This document shows, in pieces, positions 61,983-64,000 of a stretch of 64,000 nt of DNA (the first letter of the stretch is position 1; the number at the start of each line of letters is the position of its first letter). Below the pieces are notes generated by a model that saw only the letters and a program-made list of their open reading frames with translations, did no database searches and was not told where the DNA came from. The DNA lies in the NCBI GenBank assembly GCA_024138025.1, contig JAMXBD010000632.1, positions 62,001 through 126,000 on the forward strand, written 5' to 3'. Made by a program: the position numbers and the translations under genes. The DNA comes from Combretum micranthum (taxonomy: Eukaryota; Streptophyta; Magnoliopsida; Myrtales; Combretaceae).

Positions 61983-62218
61983 AATTAGCATCTAGTTGAT
62001 TATGTTTCCTTTATTAGCCAAGATTAGTTTCTAATTTATTCTAATTGAGTTTTAATTGATTGTATAGTTGATTATCCTAAAATACTCATATGTATTGATT
62101 GTATAATTAACAATCGATATGTATCGATTGTATAATTTACTATCCTAAAATAGTCATATGTACTATATATTTATACCCTTAACATATATGACAAATTCAT
62201 TTAGCCAAATTAACAATT
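61983..62218 (+). repeat. 3' LTR of copia element
   Basis: Carries a local duplication not in the partner: 'tgtattgattgtataatt' and 'tgtatcgattgtataattt' (about 62090-62138). Confidence 0.75.
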
Positions 62219-62223
62219 TACTA

Positions 62224-63619
62224 ATTACATAAAATTAGTTATCAAAATATCAACGCAAAATCAAAATATATAACACATCTATTATATGCAATTTTAATAC
62301 AAACAAATAAATTGCATATCAAACGTGTGATTTAACAATACATCAAACCTTTGAAATCACACACACTATATACAATTTCTTTGTTAGAACATGCAATTTT
62401 ACATTGGTAATTTCCTATTAAAAATCATATCATTTATATTTAAATATTTATATTTTCAGGGTTACTAACCATGCGTTTCACCATCGATATTTTCTCTTTT
62501 GTCAATATTTTTTGGAGATGCCATGTCTCTTTGACTTTAGAAAAGACAAGCACTAACATCTCCATGGAAGTGAAGAAAGGTAGAATTTCCAGGTTTCAGA
62601 ACTTTCTCCTCCATTCATTCAGATATACTGAGTCAATAATAACCTAATTTACTCCATTACCATCTATCGTCCTGTTTTCATACACTCATTTCCCGAATTA
62701 CAATATTAATTGAAGTTGCGATTGCAACCTTATGTCTGTCTCTATTTCCTCAGTTTGAAGTAAAAACCCCTCGTAAGCCAGTAGTATATGTTTGATGCCC
62801 CACCCCCACCCCCACCCCACCCCCACAAAAACACCCCAAAAAAAAAAAAAAAGTACATGTTTAACAGGAACGGAATATAAATAAGAACACAATTTGCACG
62901 CAAGAAATTCATTCAACAAGTACAAACTCATCAGTCATCACAACATCCAACGAACAGCTTACTCAACAAAGCCATGTCGAGTTGTTAACCACAGATTACC
63001 AACAGGAATCCATATGCCCCTATAAATCACCAGATGTGATATAGTTTCAAATGTCCCTCATAAACACGACCATTCAACTAGACACGCTTCCAATTTGATT
63101 ACATACTAAAATTTGAAATGCGATACATAAATGACCACACTAGCTAATTCCTGGGGCAAAAAGACGAAATTCCTAAGGTTGGAACTACAACCACTCGCAT
63201 GCATCGCAAGGAAAAATAATAAAAAAATGCAAGCATAAAGTTTCATTGTGTGAAGAAAAGTAAAATGAATTGGAGATACCACTGAAACAATAGTAAGTCA
63301 TAAACCAATCCAGGGTTTCCCGAAGAATGATCCTAATGTGGGTTATTGAATTGAGCAAGCAACATTCCAGCATGAGATTTCAAAACTAGAATGCAAACTA
63401 CAAGGCATATGAATCAGATGATTTGACAATAAAATTCAATATAATGTACATATATATATGTGACTTCCTTGTGTTCTCTATATATTATTCTACTCATATT
63501 ACTTGTTCTAGGGTTTTATTGTTGACATGCGATTCTAATTCTTGCTTGTTACTGGAAAGTGTTGTACTCCATACTGAAAAGTAGGGAATATATCAGCAAT
63601 TGAAGCTGTTCAGCTCTGA

Positions 63620-63653
<34 letters not shown>

Positions 63654-64000
63654 CACACATGGATGAATTGCCAAATGAAGTTGAATTTTGAGTTTAGTTG
63701 AGAGAGAGAGTAAAGATTATGAAAATATAGCTTATAGAAGAAACCTACAGATTATCATCAATGATCCAAATGCCCCAAGAAATCCCTGATAGCATAGCTT
63801 TGAAAATCCTCATGATTATGACACATGGAAAATTTGACCTTTCAACCCATAGGAAATGCTTCTAATTTTATTAAATACTTACAATTGAAACGCAATATAT
63901 AAAATGAGCACATCATCTTATTCCTAGAGTATAAAACGAATTTCTAGTGTTGAACCTATAATTAATTGCATTGATCGCAAAAAGGAACATGGATACTTAA
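62224..64000. other. No gene recognised; microsatellites
   Basis: A C-rich (CCCCA)n tract followed by an A-run lies at about 62797-62852, and a (GT)n(GA)n run at about 63620-63652. Short ORFs only. The lower TE density may mean a gene lies beyond the window edge, but nothing here shows it. Confidence 0.4.

Larger units (their letters stand above)
57966..62218 (+). mobile_element. Ty1/copia retrotransposon, decayed, both LTRs present
   Basis: LTRs of about 223 bp (57966-58188) and 236 bp (61983-62218) share 'tgattatgtttcctttatta', 'ctatcctaaaatag' and 'ttcat..agcc.aattaacaat'. A primer site tgatatcagagc follows the left LTR and a purine run aaaagagacg precedes the right one. The 5-mer tacta flanks both ends (57961-57965, 62219-62223). 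The LTR termini are then aatt...aatt and not TG...CA. With the conventional taaca end the flank would not match, so the exact borders are uncertain by three bases. Confidence 0.8.

Noticed and set aside
1..64000. A novel multi-gene biological system
   Set aside because: I searched both strands for clustered intact genes and found only one host gene and decayed mobile or viral sequence; the novelty here is in insertion structure.

Overview
This window looks like intergenic, repeat-dominated nuclear DNA from a flowering plant, probably a eudicot. It is AT-rich, there are no operons, and plant LTR retrotransposons of both superfamilies (Ty3/gypsy and Ty1/copia), Mutator-type hairpins and MITEs, tRNA-headed SINEs and an old caulimovirid-like insertion are packed together. 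One ordinary plant gene is recognisable: an intronless DAD1-like class III lipase (plastid phospholipase A1 type) at 34.0-35.5 kb, broken by one missing base just before its catalytic-serine motif. I could not tell the species. I see no CRISPR array, no rRNA, no convincing functional tRNA and no prokaryotic system.

Layout. 0.2-2.2 kb: a compact LTR element with a terminal-repeat pair, a primer-binding site and only a gag-like remnant. Related pieces lie at 8.0-9.2 kb (joined to a copia fragment, 9.2-11.6 kb) and, inverted, at 22.4-22.8 kb. 3.1-3.7 kb: a Mutator-like arm holding a hairpin MITE. 12.8-22.4 kb: two inverted Mutator-like arms separated by an 8.3 kb minus-strand LTR element (13.4-21.7 kb). 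That element has a Tat/Ogre-type primer site, a decayed gag and a long repeat-rich non-coding interior. 23.7 kb: a SINE with a poly(A) tail and a perfect 9-bp target duplication. 24.4-25.8 kb: an endogenous caulimovirid-like reverse transcriptase/RNase H relic. 26-34 kb: mostly unrecognised AT-rich DNA with a possible solo LTR and MITEs. 34.0-35.5 kb: the lipase. 36-39.5 kb: short repeats, a hairpin MITE and a TRIM. 41.0-44.2 kb: a non-autonomous Mutator-like element with a perfect 9-bp target duplication, holding a minus-strand gag-only LTR element and a small MITE. 46-49 kb: a decayed GRF-like zinc-finger fragment and a MULE transposase C-terminal remnant. 50-57 kb: a decayed chromodomain-type (Tekay/Del-like) gypsy element. 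58.0-62.2 kb: a decayed copia element with both LTRs and matching 5-bp flanks. 62.2-64 kb: no recognisable gene.

How the parts relate. The window records layered insertion. Hairpins sit in Mutator arms, LTR elements sit inside Mutator elements, and several gag-only or non-coding LTR derivatives occur that would have needed enzymes from elsewhere. None of the retroelement polyproteins is intact in any frame. The most useful leads are the broken lipase, the two nested Mutator/LTR stacks, the family of short gag-only LTR elements and the viral relic. All sequence statements come from reading by eye; no alignment or database search was run.
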